64,000 nt of DNA from Gemmataceae bacterium (GTDB lineage: Bacteria; Planctomycetota; Planctomycetia; Gemmatales; Gemmataceae): positions 62,001 to 126,000 of the forward strand of contig JALHPZ010000008.1 in assembly GCA_022842245.1 (NCBI GenBank), read 5' to 3'. Positions 43,521 to 53,400 of this stretch are shown in pieces. The notes under the pieces are model-generated. The model made no database searches and was not told the origin of the DNA. It saw only the letters and a list, made by a program, of their open reading frames with translations. A program made the translations under genes and the position numbers. How positions within the stretch are numbered: position 1 is the first letter of the stretch; every line of letters starts with the position of its first letter.

Positions 43521-44534
43521 ATGCCGAACATCGACGATCTGACGCTCGCGGACCTCCAGGCCGAGGCGGACGAACTGCGCAAGCGGATCGGCCGTTTCCG
43601 GCAATCGCTGGGTCGATTCTTCATCCAGAAGCAGGAACTGATCGACCTGATGACGATTGCGGCAGTCGCCCAGGAGCCGCTGTTGCTTGTCGGGCCGCCC
43701 GGCACAGCGAAGTCGGATCTGGTGCTCAAGTTCAAGGACGCACTCGGCCTCGCGGAAGAGGATTATTTCGAGTACATGCTGACGCGATTCACGGAGCCGA
43801 GCGAGATCATCGGCGCCATCGACATCAAGGAACTGCGAGACGGGCGATACATCCGCAAAAAGGAAGGCAAGCTGCCGACGGCGACGCTGGTCTTCCTCGA
43901 CGAGATCTTCAAGTCGAATTCGGCGATCCTGAACATCCTGCTGACCATCATCAACGAGAAGAAGTTCTACCAGGAAGGCAAGCCCGAGGCGGTGCCCCTG
44001 CGCGTGCTCTTCGCGGCGACGAACGAAATCCCGGAGCAGGGGGAACTGGCGGCGCTGAAGGACCGGTTCGTGCTGAAGGCGATGAGCTGGCCGGTGCAGG
44101 AGACGCACTTCGCGGAACTGATCGACGCGGGTCTGCGCGGCGAGGCGGACAAGGGGCTGAACCGGAAGCCGTGGGTGGAGGGGCACGCCGCGCTCGCCGA
44201 CTTCCTGAAGGCGAACCGCTACCTGACGCTCCTGTTCGCCCGGCGATCGACGGACAAGAACGGCGACGAGGTCACCGACCGGCAGCTCTTCTTCCCGGAC
44301 GACGTGTTCCGCGAGTTCCAGCGACTCGTGAAGACACTCGTGCGAGAGGACAAGATCTTCATCAGCGACCGGAAACTCGTGAAGCTCTACAAACTCCTGC
44401 GCGTGCGGGCGTGGCTCTTCGGCGGCGGCACGGTTGGTCGGGACGACCTGCGACTGCTCGCGTACCTCGGCGAATCACACCGGGAGATCGAACTGCTGCG
44501 CGAGAAGGTGCCGCAGTTGCTGGGAGAAGGGTGA
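43521..44534 (+). CDS. MoxR-family AAA+ ATPase (RavA-like)
   Basis: A 337-residue AAA+ ATPase. Walker A is GPPGTAKS (58-65), Walker B is LVFLDE (123-128), sensor 1 is FAATNE and the arginine finger region is ALKDRFVLKA. The layout matches the RavA subgroup of MoxR, which remodels protein complexes together with a VWA-domain partner; no VWA or DUF58 gene is adjacent here. It lies 9 bp after the membrane protein and 1 bp before a secreted hydrolase. Confidence 0.88.
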   Translation: MPNIDDLTLADLQAEADELRKRIGRFRQSLGRFFIQKQELIDLMTIAAVAQEPLLLVGPPGTAKSDLVLKFKDALGLAEEDYFEYMLTRFTEPSEIIGAIDIKELRDGRYIRKKEGKLPTATLVFLDEIFKSNSAILNILLTIINEKKFYQEGKPEAVPLRVLFAATNEIPEQGELAALKDRFVLKAMSWPVQETHFAELIDAGLRGEADKGLNRKPWVEGHAALADFLKANRYLTLLFARRSTDKNGDEVTDRQLFFPDDVFREFQRLVKTLVREDKIFISDRKLVKLYKLLRVRAWLFGGGTVGRDDLRLLAYLGESHREIELLREKVPQLLGEG

Positions 44535-44535
44535 G

Positions 44536-45993
44536 ATGATTCGATTCCTCGCACTGGCGTTCGTCGGCATCGTCTGTGCGGACGCGTCCGCCGCTGGGAT
44601 TCGCTTCGAAGTCACGGTCGATCCTAAGCAGGCGACCGACCAGCCGGGCCGCTTGCTCGTCGGCATCGCGTCAAAGGGGCGGACGCCCTCGCTCACGTCG
44701 ACCGATCCGTTCGCGCTGCCGGTGCTCGGCGTGGACGTGGCGAAGTTCGCGGCCGATGCGACGGTGATGGTGGACGAAACGGCGATGACCTTTCCGAAGG
44801 ATTCGCTCGCGAAACTGCCGAAGGGCGAGTACTCCGTTCAGGCCGTCTACGCCACCAACCGCGACCTGAGCGTGCCCGGCGCACCGGGCAACCTGACGAG
44901 CAACCTCGTGACGTTCACGCACGATCCGGCCGTCGACGCCACGGTAAAGATTCAGCTCACAAAGCCAATCGTGGAGGAGATACCGAAGGACACGCCAACG
45001 CACTTGTACGTGCGGATGCCCTCGAAACTGCTCTCGGACTTCCACGGCCGGCCGATGGTCTACCGCTTCGCCGTCGTGCTGCCGACGAACTTCACGAAGG
45101 AAACAAAGAAGTACCCGCTCGTCGTCCACATTGGCGGCTTCGGCACGCGCTACACGAGCGCCCAGCGGATGCGGCCCGACGACCGCTTCGTGCAAATCCT
45201 CCTCGATGGAGCCGGGCCGTTCGGTGACCCGTATCAGGTGAACTCGGCAAACAACGGCCCCTACGGCGACGCGCTCGTGACGGAAGTCATCCCGGCCGTC
45301 GAGAAGGCATACCGCTGCATCGGCACGCCCAAGGCCCGCTTCACCACCGGCGGATCCACCGGCGGATGGGTCTCGCTGGCGCTGCAACTCTTCTATCCCG
45401 ACTTCTTCAACGGTTGTTGGTCGCAGTGCCCCGACAGCGTGGACTTCCGCGCCTTCGAACTGATCGACATTTACCGGGATGCGAACGCTTATGTGAACCG
45501 AACTGGATTCGAACGTCCGGCGAAGCGCACTCTTGACGGCGATACGGCGTACACGGTGCGCCATGAGTGCCACCTCGAGCGTGTTCTCGGTCGCGGAGGT
45601 TGCTGGGAACTGGCCGGCCTTGATTGGGCGAGCTGGAACGCGACCTACGGCCCGCGCGGCGCGGACGGACTGCCGAAACCGCTCTGGGACGGCGAGACCG
45701 GCGCGATCGACAAGTCGGTCCTCGCCCACTGGGAGAAATACGACCTGCGGAAACATCTCGAAGCGAACTGGCCCACGCTCGGCCCGAAGCTGGCCGGCGG
45801 CAAGGTGCGGATTTGGGTCGGCGACGCGGACGATTACTTCCTCAACAACGCCGTGCATCGGCTGAAGGCGGCGACGGCGAAGCTCGCCAACCCGGCGTTC
45901 GACGGCGTCATCGAAATCGCGATGCGCAAGGGCCACACGAACGGTTGGAATGCGAAGCAAGTTCTCGACGAGATGGCCGAACGGGCGAAGTGA
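44536..45993 (+). CDS. secreted alpha/beta-hydrolase (esterase-like)
   Basis: A 485-residue protein with a cleavable signal peptide (MIRFLALAFVGIVCADASA). The central hydrolase domain follows an N-terminal beta-rich region: YPLVVHIGGFGTRY, the nucleophile elbow TTGGSTGGWVS (Ser near residue 274), the acid in WVGDADDYFLNN and the histidine in RKGHTNGWN. It is related to putative esterases of the D/lipase type. The ATG is one base after the MoxR stop, so the two genes are co-translated. Substrate unknown. Confidence 0.8.
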   Translation: MIRFLALAFVGIVCADASAAGIRFEVTVDPKQATDQPGRLLVGIASKGRTPSLTSTDPFALPVLGVDVAKFAADATVMVDETAMTFPKDSLAKLPKGEYSVQAVYATNRDLSVPGAPGNLTSNLVTFTHDPAVDATVKIQLTKPIVEEIPKDTPTHLYVRMPSKLLSDFHGRPMVYRFAVVLPTNFTKETKKYPLVVHIGGFGTRYTSAQRMRPDDRFVQILLDGAGPFGDPYQVNSANNGPYGDALVTEVIPAVEKAYRCIGTPKARFTTGGSTGGWVSLALQLFYPDFFNGCWSQCPDSVDFRAFELIDIYRDANAYVNRTGFERPAKRTLDGDTAYTVRHECHLERVLGRGGCWELAGLDWASWNATYGPRGADGLPKPLWDGETGAIDKSVLAHWEKYDLRKHLEANWPTLGPKLAGGKVRIWVGDADDYFLNNAVHRLKAATAKLANPAFDGVIEIAMRKGHTNGWNAKQVLDEMAERAK

Positions 45994-46329
45994 TCAGCGG
46001 CGCGGCTTGCCGGCGAAGGCGGCGTACCGCTTCTCGGCGTCGCGCTTCAGCTTCCCGCAGACGATTTCGCACAGTTCAAAGATCGCCGGCTCCCGGATCG
46101 AATAAACCACGCTGTTTCCCGACCGTTTGCGGTCGAGCAGCCCGGCATCGAACAGGATGCCGAGTTGCTTCGACACGTTTGCCTGCTTGGCCCCCAACGA
46201 CTCGACCAGTTCATTAACCGTGCGCGGATTGCGACGGAGTTCCTGGAGGATGGCGAGGCGCGTCGGTTCGGCGAGCACGCGGAAAAAGCGGGCGACGGCG
46301 TCGAGCTGATCGGGCTTGAGGGCGGCCAT
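45994..46329 (-). CDS. ArsR/SmtB-family repressor
   Basis: A 111-residue winged helix-turn-helix protein (FRVLAEPTRLAILQEL, then VNELVESLGAKQANVSKQLGIL). It lacks the ELCVCDL metal-binding motif of ArsR/CadC. Two cysteines, C87 and C91 (IFELCEIVCG), are near the C-terminus, so it may respond to thiols or persulfides like BigR/SqrR, although their cysteine positions differ. It is divergent from the CoADR-like gene, which it probably represses together with the downstream rhodanese gene. Confidence 0.88.
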   Translation of the reverse strand: MAALKPDQLDAVARFFRVLAEPTRLAILQELRRNPRTVNELVESLGAKQANVSKQLGILFDAGLLDRKRSGNSVVYSIREPAIFELCEIVCGKLKRDAEKRYAAFAGKPRR

Positions 46330-46340
46330 TCCGCTTTCCG

Positions 46341-46369
46341 TTGATTGTATCGCTGATTGGCAATATAGT
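46341..46369 (+). promoter_or_regulatory. predicted sigma-70 promoter for the CoADR-rhodanese genes
   Basis: TTGATT at 46341-46346 and TATAGT at 46364-46369 with a 17-bp spacer lie in an AT-rich gap between the divergent repressor and the redox gene, ending 49 bp before the ATG at 46419. A hexamer TGATTG occurs three times here (46342, 46354, 46369) and may be where the repressor binds. Not tested. Confidence 0.4.
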
Positions 46370-46418
46370 GATTGAGTACAACACGACTATCATAGCACGC
46401 CGGTGCGGGAGAACAATC

Positions 46419-48074
46419 ATGGCACGTCGGATTCTGATCGTGGGCGGCGTCGCCGGCGGCATGTCCGCCGCCACCCGCCTCCGAAGACTCGACGAGTTCG
46501 CCGAGATCGCCATCTTCGAACGCGGACCGTACGTCTCCTTCGCCAACTGCGGCCTGCCCTACCAGCTCGGCGGCGAGATCCCTGACCGCGGCAAGCTCAT
46601 CGTCCAGACCCCCGAACGTCTCGCGGCCGTCTTCCGACTGGAGATTCATCCCGGGCACGAGGTTGTGGCCGTGCGTCCGGTCGCGCAGGAAATCGATGTG
46701 AGGAACCTCGCCACCGGCGAAATTCGGGCGGAGAAGTACGACGACCTGATCCTCTCGACCGGTGCGTCGCCCGTCGTGCCGAACATCCCCGGCATCGACC
46801 GGCCAGGGCACTTCCCGCTGCGCACGATTCCGGACCTTGAGCGGACCGACGACTGGATTCGCACGAAGAATGCCAAGACGGCGCTTGTCCTCGGTGGCGG
46901 ATTCATCGGCCTGGAGACGGCCGAGCAATTGCACCGGCGCGGGCTGACGGTCACCGTGGTCGAATACGGTTCGCAGGTTCTCAAGCCGTTCGATCCCGAA
47001 ATGGCGGCGCACATCCATCGCGAGATCCGCAAACATGGCGTCTCGCTGCGGCTCGGCCAGTCGGTCGTGCGGTTTGAAGCGGGCGACGCGGCGGCGTCCG
47101 TGGCCGTGCTCGCTGACGGCACGCGACTGCCGGCGGATCTCGTCATCGTCGGCGTGGGCGTGAAGCCCGAAGCAAAACTCGCCGCCGACGCGGGGCTGAA
47201 GATCGGCCCGACCGGCGGCATCGCCGTCGATGCATCGCTGCGAACGTCCGACCCGCACGTCTGGGCGGTCGGGGACGCGATTGAAGTGACACACGGCGTC
47301 ACGGGCCAGCCGATGCTCATTCCGCTTGGCGGCCCCGCAAACCGGCAGGGCCGCACCGTCGCGGACAACATCTGCGGACGGGCTTCTCGCTACGAATCGA
47401 CCATCGGCACCGCCATCGTTCGCGTCTTCGATCAGGTCGCCGCCGTCACCGGGGCGAACGAAACGTTAATGAAGAAGGCCGGCATCCCGTTCGAGGTCGT
47501 ACACCTGCATCCGAACAGCCACGCGGGGTATTACCCCGGCGCGAAGCCGATTGCGCTGAAAGTGCTCTTTGCACCCGACGATGGTCGGATCCTCGGCGCG
47601 CAGGCCGTGGGCGAGGACGGCGTCGACAAGCGGATCGACGTGATCGCGACCGCGATCAAGGCCGGGATGACCGTGCACGATCTCGCCGACCTGGAACTCT
47701 GCTACGCCCCGCCGTTCGGCTCGGCGAAGGATCCGGTGAACCTCGCGGGAATGGCGGCGCAGAACGTGCTCGCCGGCGATGTCGCCGTGGCGCAGTGGCA
47801 CGAGGTGCCGGGGCTGATCGCGTCGGGTGCCGTGGTGCTGGACGTGCGCGATGCCAAGGAGCGCGACGGCGGCGTCATCCCTGGTTCGCTCGGCATTCCG
47901 CTCGCGCAACTGCGGGAGCGGCTCGGCGAACTCTCGAAGGACAAGCTGATCCTCGCCCACTGCGCGAGTGGTCAGCGCTCCTACAACGCGTGCCGGGTGC
48001 TGGCGCAGCACGGCTTCCGCTGTCGGAATCTTGCGGGCTCGTTCAAGACGTGGAAAGCGGCCAACGAAGCTTGA
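46419..48074 (+). CDS. CoA-disulfide reductase-like flavoprotein with C-terminal rhodanese domain
   Basis: A 551-residue FAD/NAD(P)H enzyme. Motifs are the FAD fingerprint VGGVAGGMSAATR (8-20), the single redox cysteine in SFANCGLPYQLGG (C44), the nucleotide motif GGGFIGLE (159-166), and VWAVGDA at about 281. The last 90 residues are a rhodanese domain with catalytic Cys515 in LAHCASGQRS. CoADR-RHD enzymes reduce polysulfide or CoA-persulfide. The order FAD, NAD, rhodanese is typical. The next gene is another rhodanese and the divergent gene is an ArsR repressor, so this looks like a sulfur-stress module. Confidence 0.9.
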   Translation: MARRILIVGGVAGGMSAATRLRRLDEFAEIAIFERGPYVSFANCGLPYQLGGEIPDRGKLIVQTPERLAAVFRLEIHPGHEVVAVRPVAQEIDVRNLATGEIRAEKYDDLILSTGASPVVPNIPGIDRPGHFPLRTIPDLERTDDWIRTKNAKTALVLGGGFIGLETAEQLHRRGLTVTVVEYGSQVLKPFDPEMAAHIHREIRKHGVSLRLGQSVVRFEAGDAAASVAVLADGTRLPADLVIVGVGVKPEAKLAADAGLKIGPTGGIAVDASLRTSDPHVWAVGDAIEVTHGVTGQPMLIPLGGPANRQGRTVADNICGRASRYESTIGTAIVRVFDQVAAVTGANETLMKKAGIPFEVVHLHPNSHAGYYPGAKPIALKVLFAPDDGRILGAQAVGEDGVDKRIDVIATAIKAGMTVHDLADLELCYAPPFGSAKDPVNLAGMAAQNVLAGDVAVAQWHEVPGLIASGAVVLDVRDAKERDGGVIPGSLGIPLAQLRERLGELSKDKLILAHCASGQRSYNACRVLAQHGFRCRNLAGSFKTWKAANEA

Positions 48075-48091
48075 ATCACAAGGAGATCGTC

Positions 48092-48661
48092 ATGAGCGTT
48101 TCGACAATTGCTCCGCGGGAACTGGCGGAACGGTGCGCGAAGGAAACGGTGGAGATCATCGACGTGCGCACGCCGGCGGAGTTCGGCGAGGTCCACGCGA
48201 CGTACGCGCGGAACGTACCGTTGGACCGGCTAGACCCGAAGGCATTCGCGGGCAAAGCGTGCGTCTTTGTCATCTGCAAATCCGGCGGGCGTGGGAAGAT
48301 GGCCTGCGAGAAACTGCTGGCGGCGGGGATCGCGAATGTCGTGAATGTCGAGGGCGGCACGAGTGCCTGGGAGGCGGCGGGACTGCCGGTCGTCCGCGGG
48401 AAGAAAGCCATGTCGATCGAGCGGCAGGTTCGCATCACAGCCGGCTTGCTCGTCGTGCTCGGCGGCGCGCTGGCGCTCGCCGTTCACCCGTACTTCGTCG
48501 GCCTCTCGATCTTCCTCGGTGCGGGCCTGGCGTTCGCCGGCATCACCGACTCCTGCGCGATGGGCATGCTCATGGCGAAGATGCCGTGGAACCAGCGGAC
48601 GCCGACGTGCGCTACCACGCCAGCGGCACCAGCTTCGGCCGCGGCACCACCGTCCCGGTGA
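48092..48661 (+). CDS. rhodanese domain protein with C-terminal membrane helices (DUF2892-like)
   Basis: A 189-residue protein with an N-terminal rhodanese domain (about 1-100, active-site Cys in FVICKSGGRGKMACE) and two membrane helices, starting ITAGLLVVLGGALALAVHPYF. It matches the rhodanese plus DUF2892 architecture. AGGAG precedes the ATG at 48092, 17 bp after the CoADR-like gene. It would accept sulfane sulfur near the membrane. The last 50 bp overlap the end of the convergent metallopeptidase gene. Confidence 0.88.
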   Translation: MSVSTIAPRELAERCAKETVEIIDVRTPAEFGEVHATYARNVPLDRLDPKAFAGKACVFVICKSGGRGKMACEKLLAAGIANVVNVEGGTSAWEAAGLPVVRGKKAMSIERQVRITAGLLVVLGGALALAVHPYFVGLSIFLGAGLAFAGITDSCAMGMLMAKMPWNQRTPTCATTPAAPASAAAPPSR

Positions 48662-49301
48662 GTCGCGAGAAGCGATGGAACAGCTCTGCCGTGCGGAAGC
48701 GGAACGGCTCGTAGACCTCCGGCCGCGGATGGTCGGCGAGGTACGGCCGCACCAGTTCGAGCATGTGCCGGTCGTACGCCGCCTTCGAGTGCGAGTGGGC
48801 GTGGCAGCGGCCCGGCAACCGGCGGATGTCGCCGTCGAACGCCGGGCTGATGTGGAACAATTCGTGGAAGACGGTGCTGATCTTCTCTTCGAACGGGTTG
48901 TCCAGGAACCGCGGCAGGCTGAAGCTCATCAGGTAGAGCATCTCGCGATCGTCGACGTAATACCGCTGCACCCCGTACAAGACTCCACGCCGGCGTTTCG
49001 TCTGGGCGCCGGCCTGGAAGCGCATCGGCGTGACGCGGGCGTGCGTGCCGAACTTGCTGCGGTTCCGGCACGGCGTGAACGTGATCAGCACGCGGTCGAG
49101 GTCGATGGTCGCAAACGTCGGGCAGCGGGCAACGATGTCCTGGCAGAGCGTCCGCATCGCGCCGGTGAAGTCGAACGCCGGCAGCGCCGGGTCGACCTTC
49201 CGATCGACCATCGAATGCACCGGAAGTCGCGCCGCCGTCCAGCGGCGTTCGAGCGGCCAGCGCGACCGGCGGACGGTGGGAATGGAAGTCGTGTCGAACA
49301 T
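48612..49301 (-). CDS. SprT-like zinc metallopeptidase
   Basis: A 229-residue protein with the HExxH-type motif STVFHELFHISP, plus further histidines (RCHAHSHSKAAYDRHM) that may hold the third zinc ligand. The order fits SprT-like/DUF proteins. The ATG at 49301 was preferred over TTG at 49331. No signal peptide, so cytoplasmic. The 3' end overlaps the rhodanese gene by 50 bp tail to tail; both frames look like real genes. SprT proteins in bacteria are poorly understood. Confidence 0.75.
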   Translation of the reverse strand: MFDTTSIPTVRRSRWPLERRWTAARLPVHSMVDRKVDPALPAFDFTGAMRTLCQDIVARCPTFATIDLDRVLITFTPCRNRSKFGTHARVTPMRFQAGAQTKRRRGVLYGVQRYYVDDREMLYLMSFSLPRFLDNPFEEKISTVFHELFHISPAFDGDIRRLPGRCHAHSHSKAAYDRHMLELVRPYLADHPRPEVYEPFRFRTAELFHRFSRLTGTVVPRPKLVPLAW

Positions 49302-49444
49302 CGTGCGAGTTCGCGGGTGCGGGAACCGCAATCGTAGATGCTCGATCCGAAGCCGTCAACGACGAGGTGGACGATTCGCGGACGAATCGACTTTCGGTGA
49401 ATGGGTGTCGTGGGTAAATTGGAATCAATGGTTGAGGTTGACTC

Positions 49445-49765
49445 ATGAATCCGAATCCACTGACCTCCGAACCACCGCCGGAATTCGAGCCGGACGAGGA
49501 CGTCGTCCTCGAGTTCGACGAGGAAGGCCGCAAGGTGATGGCCGATTGGAATTGGATGGTCGAACAACTAACTCGCCGCCGATTGAAAGAATTCGGCGGC
49601 CATTACATCGGCGTGTACAACCTCGCGGTTGTTGGCCACGATAAGTCGCTGAAGAAACTCCGCGAAGACGTGGAACGAAACTTGGGGATTCCTTCCACGA
49701 GGCTCGTGACGACGTTCGTCCCGGACAGCAAGGGCCGCGGGGCGGGACGCATTTGGCTCGCTTAA
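49445..49765 (+). CDS. small acidic protein, DUF5678-like
   Basis: A 106-residue protein. The first 35 residues are proline-rich and acidic (PPPEFEPDEDVVLEFDEEG). The rest contains FGGHYIGVYNLAVVGHDKSLKKL, similar to DUF5678 ('...y.GkyVav....VV..g.d...l'). Such genes often sit before a retropepsin-like gene, as here. The end overlaps the next frame by 13 bases. Confidence 0.65.
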   Translation: MNPNPLTSEPPPEFEPDEDVVLEFDEEGRKVMADWNWMVEQLTRRRLKEFGGHYIGVYNLAVVGHDKSLKKLREDVERNLGIPSTRLVTTFVPDSKGRGAGRIWLA

Positions 49766-50324
49766 ATCTTGAGACGCTACCGGCATTCGCGATCACTTTT
49801 CAAGGTCCGAGCGATCGGCCCGGACAGGTGACTTCGATTGCCGCATTCAACCTGGGTATCCGGCTCGTCGTGGCCCCTCGCAACTCGACGGACGACTGGA
49901 AGCACGAAGGCCCATTAACGAACTGGTCGTTCTTGGCGATTGTCGATACCGGGGCACCCGTCACGGTGTTGCCTTTCGACATCTGGAATCCCTTTGCCAT
50001 CGATGTCGAGATTTTGGCCCAGCCCGATTCGGATTCCGATTTTCTCGTCGCGGGTGGTGCGCAAAAGGGTCAACTCGGTCGAATCCGTCTCGGTGCAATC
50101 GACGGAAGACGGAATTGGATGCCGGCTCGCTGGACGTTCGCGTTGTTGCTCGACGAAGTGGATGCGCAGGATCAATCGGCTCTAAGGTTGCCGCTGTTGG
50201 GACTCCAGTCCCATTTCTTCAACGGAATCGTCGGATCCGCCATGTTGGCTCGATTGTCGGCGACGACTTGGAATCGATCCCCCAATGGCGGCTCGAAGAC
50301 CCGCCGCGCTGGCGGCCATGGTGA
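49753..50324 (+). pseudogene. retropepsin-like aspartic protease gene with probable frameshift
   Basis: The 190 or so residues from 49753 (TTG start) resemble planctomycete retropepsin-like proteins: FLAIVDTGAPVTVLPFDIW holds the DTG active site, and LLGLQSHFFNGIVGS matches the C-terminal hydrophobic segment. The frame then runs on without a stop into the following gene, in phase with it. In the next frame the sequence continues plausibly as DDLESIPQWRLEDPPRWRPW and stops at 50324. A frameshift around 50240-50265 (real or a sequence error) would explain both. Confidence 0.5.
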
Positions 50325-50403
50325 GCGTTCCGTTTGCCGGTCTGCATGCTACACTGTCCCCGTAGCGATCCCGCCGATTCTCCGCTTCCGGAGCCTCTCC
50401 GCC

Positions 50404-53400
50404 ATGCCGCGATTCTCCTGCGCGCTTGCCGCCCTCCTCGTGTCCGCTTCGCTCGCCTCCGCCCAACTTCCGCCGGACAAGGCGCTCGCCAGCATGAAGG
50501 CCGGCGACGGCTTGCAGGTGGAACTGTTCGCCAGCGAGCCGATGCTCATCAACCCGACGAGCATCGATGTCGACCACCTCGGCCGCGTCTGGGTGGCGGA
50601 GGCCGTGAACTACCGCCGCAAGAACTTCAACCGGCCGATGCTCCGCGAAGAGGGCGATCGGATCGTCATCCTCACCGACAAGGACGGCGATGGCAAAGCG
50701 GACGACTCGACCGTCTTCTATCAGGGGAAGGAAGTCTACGGCCCGCTCAGCGTGCTCGTGTTGCCTCAGGCGAGCGGGGGACGTAAGTCCCCTGTTTCTG
50801 GGGGAGTCGAAAAGGAAAACAAGAAACAGGGGGCTGACGCCCCCCGCTCGCCAGTCCGCGTGCTCGTCGCGCAGTCGCCGGACATCCTCGAATTCTGGGA
50901 CAAGGACGGCGACCTCAAGGCCGACGGCCCACCAACGAAGTTCCTCACCGGCTTCGGTGGCTTCGACCACGACCACGGCGTCCACGGCCTCACCGTCGGA
51001 CCTGACGGCAAGCTCTACTTCACCGTCGGCGACTCCGGCGTCAACGGCCTGCAATCGAAGGACGGCAAGGGGCCGAAGTTCGTCAGCAACACGACGACCA
51101 TCCAGAAGGGCACCGTCTGGCGCTGCGATCTCGATGGCAACAACGTCGAGCTGATCGCCCACAACTTCCGCAACAACTACGAGGCCTGCGTCGATTCCTT
51201 CGGCGAAATCTGGCTCTCCGACAACGACGACGACGGCAACCAGCAGACGCGCATCTGCTTCGTCATGCCCGGCGGCAACTACGGCTACGGCCCGCGCGGC
51301 CCCGGCCAGAGCCACTGGCACGAGGAGCAGCCCGGCATCGTCCACAAGACGATGCGCACCGGCTTCGGCTCCCCCACCGGCATCTGCTTCTACGAGGGGA
51401 CGCTGCTGCCGGAGCAGTACCGGGGCGACCTGATCCACGCCGACGCCGGGCCGCGCGAGATCCGCTACTTCCAGCGCAAGCCGAAGGGTGCCGGCTACGA
51501 GTTGGAGAAGCACGACATGTTGACGAGCACGGACAACTGGTTCCGGCCGAGCGACGTCTGCGTGGCCCCGGACGGCAGCGTGTTCGTGAGCGACTGGTAC
51601 GACCCCGGCGTCGGCGGCCACGGCATGGGCGACTGGACGCGCGGCCGCATCTACCGGCTGACACCGACGGGGCACAAGGGGTACAAGGTGCCGGGCGTGA
51701 AGTTGGATACGAAGGAAGGATTAATTGCCGCATTGGGGAATCCGAACTTTACAGTTCGAGAGATGGCGTCAGGAATCATTAAGTCATCGACTTTTGAGAA
51801 AATCGAGAATCTAACACAAACGGTATTAGGCAATGGCACGCGAGAATTGCAAGCTCGTTATTTCTGGGCAATGGGTGAAATAATTAAACGTGTATCGGCA
51901 GGCACAGAAAAAGAAGCAGAGGCTACTGCGATCGGTTTCGCCATGATGCTTCGTGACAAGAACTCCGACTTGTTCATGCCGACGGCAATGAGGATGGATC
52001 GTGTTTTCTTCGGTCGGTCATTCTTAGAGCTTCCGCAAATGGCTGATTGGCCTGGTGAAGAAAAAGGCAAGACACACTTTGATCTGGCGATTGCTCGGGA
52101 AATGTTAGTGCAGGCCAGATATGTAAAAGCCGAGCAATTGAAGCGTGTATTTCCATATTTTGCCAAACTCTACGACGGCAAGGACCACTTCTACCGTGCT
52201 GCCCTGAACATCGCCTGCGGCACCGACCCGGAGCGGCGAGACAAGATCCTCGCCGACTTCGAGAAGCACTTCCCCGAGTGGAACGACAAGGTCGCGGACC
52301 TCGTGTGGGAGCTGCGGCCGAAGTCGATGCTGCCGAAGATGGAACGGCTGATGACGGACGACAAATTGACGGCGGCGCAGAAGGCCCGCATCGTCGACAT
52401 CCTCGCCGTCAACGACGACCCGGCCGCCGGCAAGACGATGCTGGCGCTGCTCAAGGGCGGCCAGCCGGCCGAGGTGAAGGCGCGGGCCGTCGAGAACCTC
52501 AAGCTCTTCCTGCCCACGAAATGGAACGGCCTCGCGAGGGGGGATGAGGTCAACCAGACGGTGGGAACGCTCCTCGGCGATTCCAAGACGGCGATGACCG
52601 GCCTGCAACTCGCGGCGGCGGCGAACGCCGTCGGGCGAGCGAAGGCCATCGGCGAACTCGTGTTCAACAAAGAGACCCCGGCCGACCTTCGCAAGGAAGC
52701 CCTGAAGACGCTCGGCAAGCTGCGGTCTCAGGCGTCCATCGATGTCCTCGCGGACGTGATGGGCGAGCGGGGCGACCCGCTGGCCGCGGACGCCGCGGCC
52801 GGACTCGGCGGATTGATCACCGGGCAGGGCAACGACGAGATCAGCAAGGCGGCGCTCGCCGACCTTCAGAAGAAGCTGATGAAGAACGACGCGGAACCGA
52901 AGCCGCTGATTCAGGCGATCCTCTCGGCCCTCGCCGGCACGCGGGCGGGGACGCAATGGCTCCTCCAGCAGCAGGAACAGAAGAAGCTCCGCGCGGAACT
53001 GATCGCCGACGCCGGCCGACTGCTGCGCAACAGCCCGTTCGCCGGCGAACGGAACAAGGCGATGATCCTCTTCCCGGCCCCCGGCAAGCTCGACCCGAAG
53101 AAGCTCCCGCCAATCGCCGAACTCGTGAAGCGTGCCGGCAGCGCCGCGAACGGCCAGGCGATCCTGTTGAAGAGCATCAACTCCGAAGTGCAGTGCCTGA
53201 AGTGCCACATGGTCCGCGGGCAGGGCGGGCAGATCGGGCCGGACCTCAGCATGATCGGCAAGAAGGCGAGCAAGGAGAACCTCTACGATTCGCTGCTAAC
53301 GCCGAGCAAGGCGATCGCGGACCAGTACCTGAGCTGGACGCTGACGGGCGAGGACGGCCAGAGCATCACCGGCCTCGTCGTCGGCGAGACGGAAACGACG

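Noticed and set aside
41853..44186. Open frame of 777 codons on the minus strand opposite the dehydrogenase and MoxR genes.
   Set aside because: Same reasons: shadow composition and no recognisable domain.
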